A stretch of 64,000 nt of DNA, taken from assembly GCA_030180135.1 (NCBI GenBank), contig CM058234.1:31530766-31594765 (forward strand), in the 5' to 3' direction. How positions within the stretch are numbered: the stretch's first letter is position 1; each line of letters opens with the position of its first letter. The stretch is from Orychophragmus violaceus (taxonomy: Eukaryota > Streptophyta > Magnoliopsida > Brassicales > Brassicaceae). Of the stretch, positions 10,749 through 22,860 are shown piece after piece. The notes under the pieces were generated by a model that saw only the letters and a list, made by a program, of their open reading frames with translations, was not told the origin of the DNA and did no database searches. The translations under genes and the position numbers were made by a program.

Positions 10749-11570
10749 CCCTAATCCTTTTGTCTCAATATCTCGATCTGGCATAAGGCAAGATGCGTGT
10801 CATCCTTATATAGCCAGACCATGTTTCATCGGACCAGATTTGATACTGACAATGCAAACGACTTGGGCAAGTCCGTTTGGGAGTGGCCACTCTCTTACCA
10901 GCTATCAAGTCTCCGTTTGGCCTAGAGATATTACCTCCGTTAAACGGCAGGGACAAATCCCATCTTGTTCCATCACTATGAACTACACACTTTATAATAC
11001 ACCCAACCAAGGTCCTTATAGCTCCCAGTTACGAAACAGCGTTAGACAATGATCAAAGCGCATTATTCCATGTGCAGCCACATGCATGCGAACTCAGGTC
11101 TAAGGACTATACTCTATAGTCGTATATGAGAACCTCTTATGACACAGATATTAATATCTTGTAGAGTTCTCATCAGCGGGCCATGTCCGGTCATATGCTC
11201 CCCTACATATACCTATGTGTCGACTTTGATGCCGCGCATTTATGACCCCTCGAAACTTGGTCATAAGTCTCAACACAATCTAGTCTCAAGTGGTTGTTGG
11301 TGTTCCAATTTCAACAACCTTCGACTATGGACATTATGATTTATGTCATTTCGTTAAATATGGGGTTTCAGGATCAAGTCTACTCATGTACTTCGATGGC
11401 CCATATATAATGACATGAATCATTTTGGAACAATTATTTTATATCACAGTTAAAATAATCCAGAAATAAAATTTCATCAACATTTAAAATGTTTACATGA
11501 ACCAATCACAATAACTAAAATAAAGCCCTTTACAAACTCCCACTGAAATTAAGACTACATCTTAATTTCA
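10677..11570 (-). other. Long 3' noncoding region of element B
   Basis: No coding potential. It aligns throughout with 3481-4376 of A and in blocks with D (41302-42152) and E (58181-59028), including CAATTTCAACAACCTTCGAC near 11306. Several plus-strand open frames here are only fortuitous. Confidence 0.75.
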
Positions 11571-14068
11571 CTCATCCTACAGCTACAGTCCGCGACTCGT
11601 GCTTAGGCATAAGGAGTGGCTTCGTTAATAGATTAGCAACGTTCTCATTCGATGAAACTTGCTTATCTACTTAACACCTCTGTCATTTATCTCGCGGAAT
11701 AGGTCATACCTACCCTCAAGGTGTTTGGACTTCTGATGTGCAGCTAGTCTCATCTATGCTGTGAATCACATCAAGTTCAGTGATGAACTCTTCTATCCAA
11801 ACAACCTCTTTCGCCGCTTCTCAAGCTGCGAAATGTTCAGCTTAAGTCATGGAGTCAGCAACAGTGCCTTGCACCGCCATATAGACACAAGATATAGCCA
11901 GACTGTGACCGGGAATTATCTTTGTCAATTGGAAAATTGCCTTTCAGACTCTATCGACTTGTAGCACTTCACTTTCTCCGTAAAGCAAGAATTTATCCTT
12001 AGTATTTCTCAAATACTTTAGGATATTCTTTACGGCAATCCAGTGATTCTTTGCTGGATTTGACTGGTCTATACTTGTCTTGTTTAACATTAAAGCAACA
12101 TCAAAACAAGTGCGTGTCATGGCATACATGATAGATCCAATTGCCTACGCATATGGAATCTCATCCATGCATTCAAGCTCAGCAGTTATCGTAGGATACT
12201 GTATCTTGCTTAACTTAATGCCATGTGACATTGGCATAAAACCCTTCTTGGATTGCTCAAAACGTGTAGGACTTTGTCAATGTAAGAATCCTGACTTTGT
12301 CCTACCAGCTCTTCTGGATCTCTATCTTTAGATCCAGAATCCAAGAACTACGTGGCTTTACCCATGTCAATCACAAAACCAACTCCCAAGCCAGTCCTTT
12401 ACCGACTGCAGTATTGGGACGTTATTTCCGAGAATCAGTATGTCATCGACATACATTATGAGAAATGCAATATCGCTCCCACTAATCTATTAGTAAACGC
12501 ACAGTTCCACTTCGTTCCTGTTCAAGTCAAAACCTTGACTACTTCAACAGAACGAAGATTCCAACTCCGATATGTTTGCTTCCATCCATGAATGGATCAA
12601 TGAAGCTAACTTACACATAGTGTAATTTTTCGGAGTCCGGGCTCACTTTCGCTTCTTTGAATTTCGCTGATTCGTCGCTTTCAATGATCATCAGATCATG
12701 CGAACTTTCAATGATCATCAGGTTCAACTAATGACGAGAAATCACTCTCGGATTAGTGACTGATTCATTCATATCTGCAAACTTCAGGCTCTACAGGTGT
12801 AGATTCTACAGAAATCTGTAAATCCATTCGTTGCTCTCCCTCAACAGGTTGAGCAGCCTCCTGTATTTCTCGAATTTCTTCGAGTTATACTTTTACTCCC
12901 ACTGTTCTTCTTGGAAAGTAACTTCCCTTCTTAGAAAACAGAATGGACGTAAAAGTAACAAGCCTTGGTTTCCCTAGGACAACCAGTGAAGTAGCACATC
13001 ACAAATACTCAGTAAAGACGAATTTGGATCGATTCCAATCCACATTTACGTGGTGTCTTTCAACTGATATTGGTGGAACTATTTCAGCGTAAACTTAGAT
13101 ATTTCTAGAGCGTTATTCTTAAAGAATATCATGGAAGATTCGTGTGACTCATCTTTAATCATTTCTAATAAGATCTGATTCTTTCTCACAGAAACACCTC
13201 AAGGTTTTCAGGAGAAATGAGCTGTGAAACGACTTCACACTCATTCAGATGATCACACCATCAATGACTTAAGTATTCTCACTCTTGATCTAATCCAGAG
13301 TCTCAATACTTCTGTCACTTTGATTCTATACCTCATTCTGGAACTCTTTCGACCATGTCAAAGAATTCCGACTTGTGTCTCATCAAATGAACACAGTCAT
13401 ACTCACTGAAGTAATCAGTAGAGACAATGAAGTACAGGAAATTTTTCTCTGGCATTACTGCTCATCGGACCACATACATGAGTATGTCCAATGTCTAATA
13501 AGCCTTTGGGCTTTTCTCTAGCTCGGCTAAGATGGGCCCTTGGTGTTTTGGTCCAGTAAGCAGAATTCAAGTCTCATAAGATATCCATTCAAATGAGCCC
13601 AAAAGTCCATAACTATGGGGTTTCTGAATCTGACTTACTCTATGTGACCAAAACATTTATGCCAAGAAAAATCAGGTTTAATTCATCAGATTTAAACCAA
13701 TTGCAGTATTTATGTTACATTTTAGGCACTCTATGGTTTAAGATATAAAACCCATTCCTTTAATAGGGTGCTACAATTAATATTTCATTAAGATCAAAAG
13801 AACAAAACTTGTCTTTATCAAAATGAAAAACATTCAAATTCTTTACAAGAAAATGAAAGACAACACTGCGTAAAGCAGGTACATTGTAGCAATTACTTAA
13901 TACAAAACCAAGCCTCAAGGGCATCTACAAGTGAAAACCCTACGGCTGAGGCAGCATCCCAAGCTCCTTCCAGACACGCAGTTCCACTTGCCCTTCCTTC
14001 AACGTTCTACTGTTGCTCAGGCTCTGCATATTATAACAAATATCAGTGTCGCAACCAGTATCCAATAC
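11571..14068 (-). pseudogene. Copia pol remnant (element B)
   Basis: Decayed protease, integrase, RT and RNase H coding sequence on the minus strand. The RT active-site YVDD is still readable near 12445, but a TAG at 12348-12350 follows at the same codon as in A. The gag stop (14069-14071) separates gag from the protease motif LDTGC. The integrase and the region before it are shifted repeatedly. No long open frame remains. Confidence 0.85.
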
Positions 14069-14959
14069 CTATAAGGTATAACTTGAAGTAATAACATGAA
14101 TACCTGAGGAAGTAGTTTCATACATCAACTTCAACTCCTCATAATCTTCCATGAATTTAATGCAATCTCTTTTCCAATGCCCAGTCTCTTTACAGTAGCA
14201 GCACTTACCAACGTAAGAGGTATCTGACTCGGGCTCAGAAGACACACGCTCGCCATGATTCAAAATCTGGACAACTTTGTCTTCACCCTTGTCAGCATTA
14301 GGTTTAGTAAACCTACCCTTCTCATTCATGAGATTGTACAGGGTACTCTTCACGTTTGGCTCAACTGTCTTGAGCATATCATGCAGTTCAGTCAACGTCT
14401 TCGTTAAGCCTTTCTTGATATAGTTCCTTACGAACTTATCATAGCTTGACGGCAGTGACTGCAGAATGATCTCAGTTGCCAATTCCTGGCTAACTGGATA
14501 ATCCAGTTTCCTCAGGTTATCAATGTAACCCATCATTTTACTGACATGAGGACTTACTGGATGATCATTTGGTAGCTTGCAGCTAGTGAGAGATTTAACC
14601 AACTGATATCTCTCCACTCTTACCTGCTCCTGAAATTTCAATTTCAGGCTGCTGATCATCTCTATTGGCGACTCCATGTTCTCATATTGCTTCAGCAAAT
14701 CTGAGTCCATGGTAGCCAATATCAGACCACGCACATCTACCGCATCATTATAATGCTTATACCAAGCATCATATACTGCATGAGAGGCATTGGACCCGAT
14801 CCTCACGGGGAGAGCTTTCTCAAGGACATAGTCCTTTCTCTCCTGCCTGAGGACTAGCCTCAGGTTCCGCGACCAAGTCAAGAAATTTGATCCGTTCAGT
14901 TTGTCCATCTCAAGGACAGACCGGATCGAGAAAGTGTTTTGATTGTTTGTGCTCGTCAT
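14069..14959 (-). CDS. Copia Gag (element B), full length 296 aa
   Basis: Gag of a Ty1/copia element. It forms the virus-like particle and binds element RNA in the cytoplasm. MTSTNNQNTFSIRSVLEMDK opens the protein; residues about 15-215 form the UBN2-type capsid region with the family motifs NFLTWSRNLRLVL, PVSPHV and LPSSYDKF. A CCHC zinc knuckle lies at C253, C256, H261, C266. It ends at TAG, where intact relatives E and D have TGG and run on into protease, so here Gag is made alone unless the stop is read through. Uninterrupted over its whole length, unlike pol beside it. Confidence 0.9.
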   Translation of the reverse strand: MTSTNNQNTFSIRSVLEMDKLNGSNFLTWSRNLRLVLRQERKDYVLEKALPVRIGSNASHAVYDAWYKHYNDAVDVRGLILATMDSDLLKQYENMESPIEMISSLKLKFQEQVRVERYQLVKSLTSCKLPNDHPVSPHVSKMMGYIDNLRKLDYPVSQELATEIILQSLPSSYDKFVRNYIKKGLTKTLTELHDMLKTVEPNVKSTLYNLMNEKGRFTKPNADKGEDKVVQILNHGERVSSEPESDTSYVGKCCYCKETGHWKRDCIKFMEDYEELKLMYETTSSGIHVITSSYTL

Positions 14960-16481
14960 AGCTGAAATTTAGAGATAAATAGAGTTTTAGTTATTTAGTT
15001 CATAAAAGAGTAATCTTAATAACTTATAAGAAAACTCGCATTGCATTCAAAATTTCTTTGTTTAACCTCATAAGAATGCAATGATTCCGAGACCCATGTT
15101 CAGCTAAATCCAAAGTGGGCCACTGGCCGTCACCCGGAATTAGCTTTACTTGGTAAGCATACACACAGCTAGTTATATCCATATAACTCTCGGTTGTGGA
15201 TTGGGCCCAAGGCCCAAAACACCAGATGTCTCAAGGCCCGGGACTCCCGATGGCCTAGTCAAGGAAACCAATCTCTTACAGCCAAATAATCACTAAAGTC
15301 TGGGACTCCCAATGAAATTAGTGACTATATACTACTTTACTTACGCGAAAACAGACACCTCACACTGTAAGCCATATCTGTAATCGAGTAAGCGTTAAGT
15401 AGCTGACAAGATTGGAAAGACATCCAAGCTTGATATTGGTTTTGAGGATTTTCAGTTTTATTTCCAAAAATAGAAGATTACTATTTTGGGAAACTTACTT
15501 ATTTTAGAAACTTTCTAAATTTAGTAACATACTAAAAATAGAAATTTCTAATTTAATATTTTATAAATATTTTCGGGTTGGGTCACAAATTATAGGCCCA
15601 ATTCTTGGCCCAAGACCATAGAATTCCAGTTGGCCCAATAATTTGACATAACCGAGTCGGTTTATTAATTCTGGTCCAAGACCAAATTAACTATCAAAAC
15701 CATCGGTTATTTACTAAACCAGACCAGCTCTAAATTATTTGGTCCAACCAAATCAAACTTAGACCAGCCTTTGGTTTAGGTTAAAATTCAATTTTTGAAT
15801 TTTAAATCCGGTTTAACCAGAAATTAAATAATACCAATTGTATTAAATAATTTCCAGCAACCCGCGATTTGGGTTAACGGCTTAAACCATACAATAATTA
15901 AATAATTAAATAATTAATTATTCAACAACAACAAAATCGTTTGTTATGATACTACAAAGATCACATGTGATCGAAATTCAAAAAGCTTTTGTTTTATCCA
16001 ATACGATTCAAGACAATTTGATTATGATCACAATAACAAACCAATTCGTTTCAATTGCTTAATAATAATCATAAGCGATTTTGACACTAAAGGACAAAAC
16101 CAACTTTGAACATTAACAAAGTACAAATCGTATCATGAAAACATAATTCAATAATTGAATGCTATCAAAACGATTCTGTATATACACATCACTAAAAGAC
16201 AAACGACTTGACCTTTTCAACATGAAAGCGATCGTAATTCAACAATTGAACGCTATCAAAACGATTCTGTATATACACATCACTAAAAGACAAACGACTT
16301 GACCTTTTCAACATGAAAGCGATCGAATTCAATTAATTCAATAAGCCATTTTGACTTTGTCCAATTAATTAATACAAACGATCATGGTTCACATAACGAT
16401 CGGATTCAATTAATCATTCATAATCACTTATACAAACGATCGATTCACACAAAGATCCAAAAGCAAAAACCTAATGACCTA
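14960..16481 (-). other. 5' leader of element B
   Basis: Untranslated leader of about 1.5 kb between the primer site and gag. It contains several GGGCCCAAGG-type stretches and oppositely oriented AT-rich pieces. It aligns with the leaders of A (1-87) and D (35664-37322) near gag; the distal part is variable. Confidence 0.75.
16148..16328. repeat. 91-bp tandem duplication in leader of B
   Basis: Units 16148-16238 and 16239-16328 are almost identical (TCAAYAATTGAAYGCTATC at each start, AAAGCGATCG at each end). Confidence 0.9.
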
Positions 16482-16494
16482 GGCTCTGATACCA
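16482..16494 (-). other. Primer binding site of B (initiator Met tRNA)
   Basis: The minus strand reads TGGTATCAGAGCC one base inside the 5' LTR, complementary to the 3' end of initiator tRNA-Met as in most plant copia elements. Confidence 0.93.
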
Positions 16495-16495
16495 C

Positions 16496-17138
16496 TGAAG
16501 GATTATGAGTTTTTCCATGGTGTAATTGTCAGGTTACATCCTAGCACATAATAAACAAGGATCTAGGTGATTTGCAGTTGAATCATAAACAGATCAGGAT
16601 CATTACCTTGTGATTGCAGCGGATTGATCAAAGGAATATCGAGATCTGCAAGAGCTGATTATCACCGGCTCCTCCTAGGCATCCACACGCTTACAAGCTA
16701 CGGATCAGGCTGCTAGACCGAGGTGGAAATCACAGAGTAAGAGAGGACGGCACAGCTCAGAAACTCGCAGAAGGCTAGGGTTTCTGGCGCCTCTCTCTTG
16801 CCTTATATAGGCCCAAGTTATTAACTAATGGCCTATTAGGCTTTTGGGCCCAAAACACAAATCAGACAAAAAGTCCGTTTTTGTCTTGGCCCAATTCTCT
16901 GTACAAATACAGTAAATGCCTTTGCATCTTACCGTATTATTTCCATTTAACTTTCCCGTTAGCTATGGTGTGTGACCCTTTGGGATCATACAATACTGGT
17001 AATAAGTCCTAAACTTATAGATCATGAGCGGGCTCTAGCAAGTCATCATGATCACCCAGTATTTATGACTTATGTCTGATCTCGACACTTATCATACTTT
17101 CTAGAGATAGTACGGTAGATTTCAGGACATTCCCAACA
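16496..17138 (-). repeat. 5' LTR of element B
   Basis: 643 bp, TGTTGGGAATGTCC to ATAATCCTTCA on the minus strand. It abuts the target duplication TTAAT at 17139-17143. It contains the U3 inverted-repeat structure and the TATA box at 16801-16812. Confidence 0.95.
16801..16812 (-). promoter_or_regulatory. Likely TATA box of B LTR promoter
   Basis: The minus strand reads GGCCTATATAAGG, followed downstream by a CT/GA-rich leader, as expected at the U3/R border. The same motif is in the 3' LTR near 10340. Confidence 0.6.
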
Positions 17139-17143
17139 TTAAT

Positions 17144-17900
17144 AATCGTTATTTAGTCATTAAATTGTCGCCAAGTAGTCACGATATATTACGACTAAGT
17201 TGTGACTATATTAGACAGTCAGACAGTGGTCGGCAAGTCAGTACCGTAATCGAATTTGAATGTTCCGATTAAACGATGCATAGTCGTTAAATTAGTCTTT
17301 AAACAGTCACTGAATAATAGCAAAATGTTTACCATAATCATATCTGGATTTTTCCTATTAGTCGCCGTATCATCGCTAAATTAGTCAATAAACAGTCTTA
17401 AAATAGTCACCATATATTACGAATACGTTGTTACTATATCAGACAATCGCGTAATAATCGACAGTAGTGGCCGAATCAGTAAGATAATCGTACTTGGGTG
17501 TTCCTATTAGTCGCTGAACAGTCGTTGACCTAGTCATTACTAAGTCGCCAATATTTATTACTACATTTTGCCTATATTGTACGGTCAAAAAAATAGTAGG
17601 CCATTGGTTACCTCGGTTAACGACTACTAGGTGACTACATTTCTCCGACTGCATATGAACTATATCTTTAGTCGCACAGCTGAAGCCAAATGGTCGCTAA
17701 TTAGTCCATATATATATATTTCGATAACGTTACATCTATTTTACGATTACCTATGTTAGTCGTAAAAATAGTCGTAACTTGTCGACTATTTTACGACTAT
17801 GAAATTTAGCGACTATGTATTTAAATCTACCATATTTAGTCGTAATTTAATCGCATAACCGCGTTTAACAACTATTCTGGACTACGACTACAGTCGCAAA
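17144..17900. repeat. CACTA subterminal repeat region
   Basis: Many short direct and inverted copies of TAGTCG, TCGCTAA and TACGACTA in about 750 bp; no coding sequence. Such motif arrays bind the accessory transposase in En/Spm-type elements. Confidence 0.65.
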
Positions 17901-17921
17901 AAACGTTGTTTTCTTGTAGTG
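17901..17921 (-). repeat. CACTA terminal inverted repeat (right end)
   Basis: The minus strand starts CACTACAAGAAAACAACG. The next three bases outside are ATA, the expected place for a 3-bp target duplication; the left partner was not found. Confidence 0.8.
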
Positions 17922-18791
17922 ATATAATGGTCAGCGTGAGGCAGGGGAAACAATGATGAAAAAATCTGCGGATGCAGATGGGATACATGCATTTATGCCT
18001 CTTACATGCTTGTCCGAGTCATCTATGGAGCATCAGAGATTGGGAGTAGAGGACTAGCGTTAACGCGGGAATTTGCATGCAAAATCCGATGTAAGATTGT
18101 CGCGCGAGACATGTGGGTTTGGAAGGAGAAACCGTGTGATATGTTTTTGAAGAAGCAAGGTATTCTCGATTCAACAAGTTCCACAAATATAAATGTGTTA
18201 CCATAGATAATCGGCGGTACTGGTGGCTGGATGGGTGGAAGAACCAAGATATATGCGAAGAGTGCGACTGGACAATTGAGACATTTTTGTTTTTCAATAT
18301 TGTACAAGAGAACTTTAGTAAATGGCCATAATTATCTGGATTTATAACTAGTTTTATTATTAGCATGCTAACTATTTATACGCGCATTCCTATTATTTTA
18401 ATGAACACTCATTTATCATTTACGACCGTTCATATACCACCATTTTCTATGTCATTTTAGTCACTATAGACATATAATTACTTCTTTGTACTTAACCTAA
18501 TGGTTAGAAATTCCTTCAGTAACAATGGATACTGTAGTGGTTAGAAAATCCCTCAATAATTATTACTACTTGTTAGTACTTAGTTTATTGGTTCAAAGTC
18601 CCATCAATAATTATTAATACTTCTTAATTTAAGTTTAGTGGTAAGTAATTTTGTGGTTTAATTATGTCAGAATAAATGCTATGTTAAATGTCAGATCATA
18701 CTTTAGTATAAATAACAAGTTGGATTAGTAGCCATTTTGTCATACATTAACCTTCTTATATCCATTTTCAAGTCAGTTTGAGTTAGAAATC
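17922..18791. other. Unassigned region with short coding-like stretch
   Basis: An open frame at 18006-18206 and a shifted one near 18170-18300 (RYWWLDGWKNQDICEECDW) look like decayed coding sequence on the plus strand, with several Cys and Trp residues. I do not recognise the family. It may be linked to the F-box-like pseudogene downstream. 18300-18790 shows nothing specific. Confidence 0.35.
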
Positions 18792-19570
18792 ATGCTCAAA
18801 CTCCCTCAACCACTTTAATTTGACCTCCTCCAACGTGTTGCTCGATTAGGACACATTGTTGACTTCATATCTATCGTTTCAGTCAACAAAATAATTTATG
18901 AATTTGTGCGCTTACCGGAGGTACTCAATGTGGCCGACATAGACCACTCCATGTTCAATGTCGAATATGTTCGTATAGAAAGCACGTGCATGACATTTTT
19001 CAAAGGTAACATATTGGTGTTTCTGCCCTTGTTTTTATTTTGTGTAGTTTCTATATTCATAACGCAAACTATATACATGTGGTAGGTGTCTATACGCGGG
19101 AAATACAGCAGCATTGCTCGTGGAAGGAATAAGTGTTGGCTTTGTGGAACGCGATTGCAATATGAAAATTAGCATTTTACAACGAGGCCTCACTACATAT
19201 CCTTACAACATACTAGCTATGGGAATGTGTCACTTAATGATTGGAAGGTCGGACGAGGGATCCGATATCTTATATACCTTACGTTGATGGGATGATTTAG
19301 AGTTTGCGGCGTTGGATTGTGCATGCGGTTAGGGATATGAGGGAGTGTTTCCGTATGAATCAATATGCTGGGTTCTTCAAAACTTTCAAATCTCCTCGAT
19401 ACTAGGGATGCGAGTGTAAATGCGGATTTGATTTCAAAGGGAAATACGACTATGAAAACTGTTTCGCACGTAGCGTCACCTACCAGCTAATGACCAGACG
19501 GCAATCCATATTGTTGGAGTTGTTGGATTTTATGTGTCGCCTACACGTTGGTTGTTATGTCTTAACGTGC
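18792..19570 (+). pseudogene. F-box-like (At1g67623-type) pseudogene
   Basis: The first exon begins at ATG 18792, meets a stop at 18816-18818, and then reads DLLQRVARLGHIVDFISIVS, like the F-box (LPxDLLxxV) start of the Brassicaceae F-box family typified by At1g67623. It runs to a GTAACA donor at 19006. The second part, from about 19087, reads CLYAGNTAALLVEGISVGFV and then ILAMGMCHLMIGRSDEG, the Sel1-like pattern of that family (C-x-x-GN-x-A, then G-x-x-x-C). It ends in a Cys-rich stretch (GCECKCGFDF..ENCF) near 19410-19470. Stops (such as TGA 19285-19287) and frame changes, including a phase mismatch at the presumed intron, show it is dead. F-box proteins of this type would act in SCF ubiquitin ligases. 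Confidence 0.6.
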
Positions 19571-19717
19571 TACCTTTTCAACCTCTCCGAAGTGACAATA
19601 TATCTTACCATTCGACTTTATTATTGTAATCGTGAATTAAATAAATGTGTCTATAGCATTGACAATATAGGATGACAAAGGTAATTTCACTAAACATTAG
19701 TCACATACAATACCTAT

Positions 19718-19935
19718 ATTACAAATCTGCATTGATACATAAAAATGCATATTGGTCTAATATGCGAACATGAATAACAAGCTTATGCACATCCATTTCA
19801 AAAAAACTTTGGTATTCATATGTAGCGATATTACAAATACGTACTGATAAATAAAAAGTTCATATCATTGTGATATGTGAACGTGCATAACAAGTGTATT
19901 CACGTGCATTCCAAAAACGTGAACATTCATACTTA
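19718..19935. repeat. About 110-bp imperfect tandem repeat beside the Mutator-like remnant
   Basis: Two diverged units start ATATTACAAAT near 19718 and 19829. Both contain ...GCATAACAAG / GAATAACAAG and end near AAAAACGTGAACATTCAT or its equivalent. It could belong to the end region of the Mutator-like element; similar GAACGTTCATA sequence recurs near 22926 on the other side. Confidence 0.5.
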
Positions 19936-20116
19936 ATAATTTTCAAACCACTCAACCCATATCAAATAGGATTTTTGCAGTTCGTCATGTTATATCCTTT
20001 TTGGCGGCATCTTCCATATTTGTTGGCCTTCTTTCTCTTGGTTGGCATACCCCATACCAAGATATACAACAGTCCTTGTTACACATTTCATGAAAACAGT
20101 TTCTCAAAAAAAAATC

Positions 20117-22860
20117 TTAGAAACTTGCATGTATTTCGAATGCAGATCTCTTCCTCTTTTTAGACGGCCTACCAGGCGGTCTCCTCATAAGCGGTGGTAT
20201 CAGTTTCCTATTTTTCAGCTCGTCAGGTACATACTCATCAGCTTTTTCGGAGTTTGGTACAAGTAGTACGCTGCCAGCATAAGCGCGCTTCCATGTATCT
20301 AACGCATAGTATTGGTGAACCAATGTGATAAGGTTGAGTTTGAGAAATTTCGCTGCAACAATTGTGTGATAGCAAGGAAGCTTCAGGTTGTCTAAAACCT
20401 TGAAGGTGCATTGCCTGCCATCTAAGGCAACGTGGTACCGTCGACTTGTGAGGGATGTAACTAACACACTCCACTGTGAAGCTTGGGTAACCGAGCATTT
20501 AGACGAATCCTAAGCCAAAGTATCAAGCAATCGATCCACCTCTGCGGTCACTACCGATTGACTCTTTGCAGCCACATTTTGAATTAAACAAAACCACCAC
20601 ATCAACATAGTCCTAATGAACTCAACTGTTGATGTAATCAGGAAATCATTCCCTTTCGCAAACACAACATTCAACGACTCAAAAAAATTTCTACTCATCA
20701 GGTTGTATCTATCCCCCCTTTCCATGGACCAGAGTCCAATGCTCAAACCCTATATCTTATAACTATTTTGCACAATTAGCACTGCGTAAACGTATCTCTT
20801 CCAAAGCCCCGAGGAAGTATCCGGTCCTATATGTCCGCACAGCATTTGAAACTAGTTCCGAAAATCCATTTATCTTGAGATTTGCACCTACATTCCACTC
20901 CAGGTGGACAGCTTACGCTCCATGGTTGGCAGGGGGTAGACCTGCTTAATGGCCGTATAAATCGATGAATGACGATCAAAGACAATGAACAGATCACACG
21001 AATCCGGGACAATCTCAGCCAAGATGCATCTTTCTCACCATCGACAATGGAAAACGCTAGGGGAAAAACTGAAAGTTCCCTTCTTGGAAACTCGCAATCA
21101 TCATGCACCCCATGTATTTACCCCACAATTGTGTCCCATCCACAACGATCACCTTCCATAGCCACGACAGACCTTCAATACAAGCACCAAATGCGAAAAC
21201 ATATATTGAAACCTCTTGACACCATCTTCTTCGTATATTGTCTAGAGATGATATACGCTTTCGGGATTTGCCTTTCGCATCAAATAGAGATATGAAGGAA
21301 GTAACATGTGCTGCCCTATGCGGATCAGTTATTACTTCAATGTCTATCTCTTGTGGTCTCCATGCTTTCTAATACGACATCATGACTTGCAACTCCTCTA
21401 TCAACATTAGCGGCAAGTCCATCAGCCTAGGTCCAGTTCTCCCATCCAAAAAATTTTCTTCAACAACTCTGCTATTACTCGTGACGTAGCATATCTGCTT
21501 CTCTAGGTTCTTGATGTAATATCGCAAGAGTGGTGCAAAGACACCTTCCTTATCTCAAACTAAGAAGAATGGGGTACAACCCTAGCCGGTACCCTCCAAT
21601 CACACCATGGGTCAACGCATTGCATAACTATCTTCGTACGTGTCGAACACGGAGTACGAAAGTGAAACAACTTCTTTATAACAAAAACACAAATCGTTAC
21701 CTGTAAATCCTTCTTCGTTTTAAACAACCGCCCCCTATATATGCCATCATCTTCTGCTATTATATCAATATCATCAAGCTCTTTCCCACCTTTTTCTCAT
21801 TGTCAAACATTGGTGGAGCATCTTTCACAAACACTGTAACTTGATCACAAATATCTTTATATATATTATGTAGGCTCAACAGCATACCACCGGATGGTGT
21901 GGACTCCATTGTGTTTTGAGTATTAGGCGACAATATTGGTGGTTGTTCATTACCCGAGGATGTCTCATTAGCAGGTTCTTCAACATCGTTGAACGCCTTG
22001 TTATGTTGTTGCTTCCATTGAGTTGGATCTAGTCTCTCACAATCACCTCCAAGACTTGGATCAGCCGATGTTTGTTCCATTTCGTCTTCATCTTCATCTT
22101 CATCTCCGCTACCTGACCGTTCTGTATCGTAAGATCTACTCGACGATCTCTCACTTTCAAAAGGAAAAATGGTTCCAAAATTCTCATCTACACTATTCAA
22201 ACATATTGCATCATCAGATTCCTCGTACCCACCATTAGAGCAAAGTGTGTCAAATGTTTGAGTTTCTTTCACAAATGTCTCAATTGTCTAAATATCTCAC
22301 TACTCCTCCACCTCATACAGAACTGTAGAAATCGAATTTTTCGCTTTCTCAATAAAGTCCCCAACGCCTCTCACGCTGCATTAACTTGTTCCAATCCCAT
22401 TTGAACAACCTGCTCCAAAAATGCTACTCGCACTTTGAACTAGAAGCAATTGCTGGAAAATACCATCTCCACGAGTTTGACAAAGTTTCAGAGGTATATC
22501 CATGGCATTTCCTCTTGCTTCTTTTGTTATACTACTTCTCACTGCCACGTTACCAACTTCTTCAAACTCTGTGTACAAGCTAATACCCTCATTTTTCCCT
22601 TACACAAAATGGCGGCATCTTGGACCCTGCAATTGAGCTCATCCTCGCCGGTGCCACATAAGTCAGTCTACAACTTGTGCCACATACAACGTCGAACTCC
22701 TTCAAGATTCTCGACTTATATGAATCCACGGAATCATCGTTGCATAGTGTCAGAATCTATTGTGAATTCCCATTGTTCTATCGTAGAACAATTCCACTTC
22801 CTTACCACCACATAAACCAGATCACACTGAACCTGAACAAAATAATACAACAGGTTTACG
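20117..22860 (-). pseudogene. Mutator-like (MULE) transposase pseudogene
   Basis: Minus-strand transposase remnant in the right domain order. An acidic N-terminal part (21760-22272, rich in Asp/Glu and ending APPMFDNEKKV) is followed by the MuDR DNA-binding region near 21560-21720 (FKTKKDLQVTICVFVIKKL, then C-x-x-W-C-D-W) with an in-frame TAG. The MULE catalytic-domain strands follow near 20940-21108 (RRELSVFPLAFSIVDGEKDASW), then RYNLMSRNFFESLNVVFAKG at 20510-20746. The C-terminal SWIM zinc finger (C-x-F...LPCYHTIVAAKF) and basic tail (RRPPGRPSKKRKR) are at 20117-20467. Several frameshifts separate these pieces. I did not find convincing terminal inverted repeats or a 9-bp target duplication. 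Confidence 0.8.

Larger units (their letters stand above)
10036..17138 (-). mobile_element. Copia element B, complete, gag intact and pol dead
   Basis: A full-length 7103-bp LTR retrotransposon on the minus strand. It has two LTRs (641 and 643 bp, about 99% identical by eye), an initiator-Met tRNA primer site, a polypurine tract and a perfect 5-bp target duplication TTAAT. It sits in the subterminal region of the CACTA element. Gag is open over 296 codons, whereas pol is broken by stops and frameshifts, several of them shared with element A. Insertion is recent judging by the LTRs, so its enzymes must have been supplied in trans or lost almost immediately after insertion. The shared lesions favour trans supply. 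Confidence 0.95.
8487..17921. mobile_element. Probable CACTA (En/Spm-like) element, interrupted by copia B
   Basis: The right end is clear: 17901-17921 is the reverse complement of CACTACAAGAAAACAACG, a typical CACTA terminal repeat. The adjacent 17144-17900 and 9840-10035 are crowded with short TAGTCG / CGACTA motifs as in CACTA subterminal regions. A matching motif (ATATTACGACTACGTTAC, 8501-8518) sits on the left, next to a degenerate terminal-repeat-like ACAATAACAAGGAA (8487-8500). Without the 7.1 kb copia B insertion the element would be about 2.3 kb. The left boundary is uncertain; the right one is firm. Confidence 0.6.

Noticed and set aside
20969..21295. 108-codon plus-strand open frame
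   Set aside because: Antisense to the Mutator-like transposase domain; the minus strand carries the recognisable motifs.
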